Shown here piece by piece: positions 36,734 through 37,012 of a stretch of DNA of 37,012 nt (positions within the stretch are counted from its first letter, which is position 1; every line of letters begins with the position of its first letter). A program made the translations under genes and the position numbers. A model generated the notes under the pieces. The model was not told the origin of the DNA. It saw nothing but the letters and a program-made list of their open reading frames with translations, and searched no databases. This DNA comes from Rhizonema sp. PD37. Lineage in GTDB: Bacteria; Cyanobacteriota; Cyanobacteriia; Cyanobacteriales; Nostocaceae. Location of the stretch: the NCBI GenBank assembly GCA_029379215.1, contig JAQYWO010000029.1, positions 11,878 through 48,889 on the forward strand. Reading direction: 5' to 3'.

Positions 36734-36931
36734 ATTGAAATATTGGTTGTTAGTTATAAGCTATTAGTTGCTGGTTATTAAGGGAGTACGAAGAAATAAA
36801 TTGTCCCAATTTGTAGGGGCAGGATAACCTCACTCTGAAGTAATGATACGATTGCTCAATCTATAGTTAGGATTTTTTATTTTTACAGAAGTCCCGAACA
36901 AAGAACCACTTCTTACTTTTCATTTCTGTAA

Positions 36932-36992
36932 GGGCGGGTTTGGGAACATCAAAGGGAGGAGCGTTCGATGTGAGTGTGAATTAAACCCGCCC
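36932..36992. repeat. Short palindromic dispersed repeat (copy 3)
   Basis: GGGCGGGTTT (36932-36941) and AAACCCGCCC (36983-36992) are exact inverse complements around 41 bases; the outer flank reads CCCTAC on the right. It is the same design as the elements at 3451 and 13574 (G-rich arm ending in TTT). It lies in the 279-bp end stretch, which has no gene. Confidence 0.75.
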
Positions 36993-37012
36993 CTACTCAC
37001 TCGTAACTCCCC

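Noticed and set aside
1..37012. tRNA, rRNA or CRISPR array
   Set aside because: No cloverleaf-like gene, rRNA segment or regularly spaced direct repeat with unique spacers was seen by eye; the tandem arrays are protein-coding or heptamer repeats.

Overview
The window is chromosomal DNA of a filamentous, probably Nostocales-type, cyanobacterium. The RNA polymerase beta-prime subunit is split into rpoC1 and rpoC2, which is a cyanobacterial/plastid trait. The HIP1 octamer GCGATCGC is very frequent (I count at least 24 copies). Many spacers carry heptanucleotide-type short repeats and hairpins. The housekeeping proteins read like cyanobacterial orthologues throughout. There is no rRNA, tRNA, CRISPR array, intact insertion sequence or prophage that I can see.

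Layout. 1-2551 (minus): the N-terminal 850 codons of a large LamG-domain protein that runs off the left edge, with two kinds of internal tandem repeat. 2981-5541: rplI, dnaB and, convergent, a membrane-anchored FKBP-type prolyl isomerase. 5804-6127 (minus): a small phasin-like coiled-coil protein. 6730-13487: a less conserved stretch with an Lhr-type superfamily 2 helicase, a STAND-type ATPase, a GIY-YIG domain protein, a small unknown protein and a methyltransferase-like protein. 14342-25712: the cyanobacterial cluster rpsT - tatD - rpoB - rpoC1 - rpoC2. 26670-31774: hisD, a universal stress protein, pgsA (minus), an aspartase/fumarase-family lyase and a DUF362 protein. 31775-33576: a 1.8 kb gene-poor stretch with a terminator, a one-helix membrane miniprotein and what looks like a frameshifted 43-codon gene. 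33577-35463: ppa, panD and a metallo-beta-lactamase-fold protein that has lost its metal ligands. 35627-36733 (minus): an anthranilate-phosphoribosyltransferase paralogue with altered active-site motifs.

How the genes relate. Most are independent housekeeping functions: translation (L9, S20), transcription (beta, gamma, beta-prime), replication (DnaB), histidine and pantothenate/CoA synthesis, phospholipid synthesis and pyrophosphate removal. The rpo genes form one transcription unit whose two spacers each hold a long hairpin made from heptanucleotide repeats directly after the stop codon. Similar hairpins sit after dnaB and after the lyase gene. A second family of short palindromic repeats (arms near GGGGCAGG or GGGCGGG) occurs three times.

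I found no clearly new multi-gene system. The best leads are the degenerate MBL-fold protein, the repeat-rich LamG protein with an exact 150-bp duplication, the hairpins inside the rpo operon and abutting the DUF362 start codon, the frameshifted small gene, and the helicase/STAND ATPase/GIY-YIG neighbourhood. All assignments come from reading the sequence; no database search was run.
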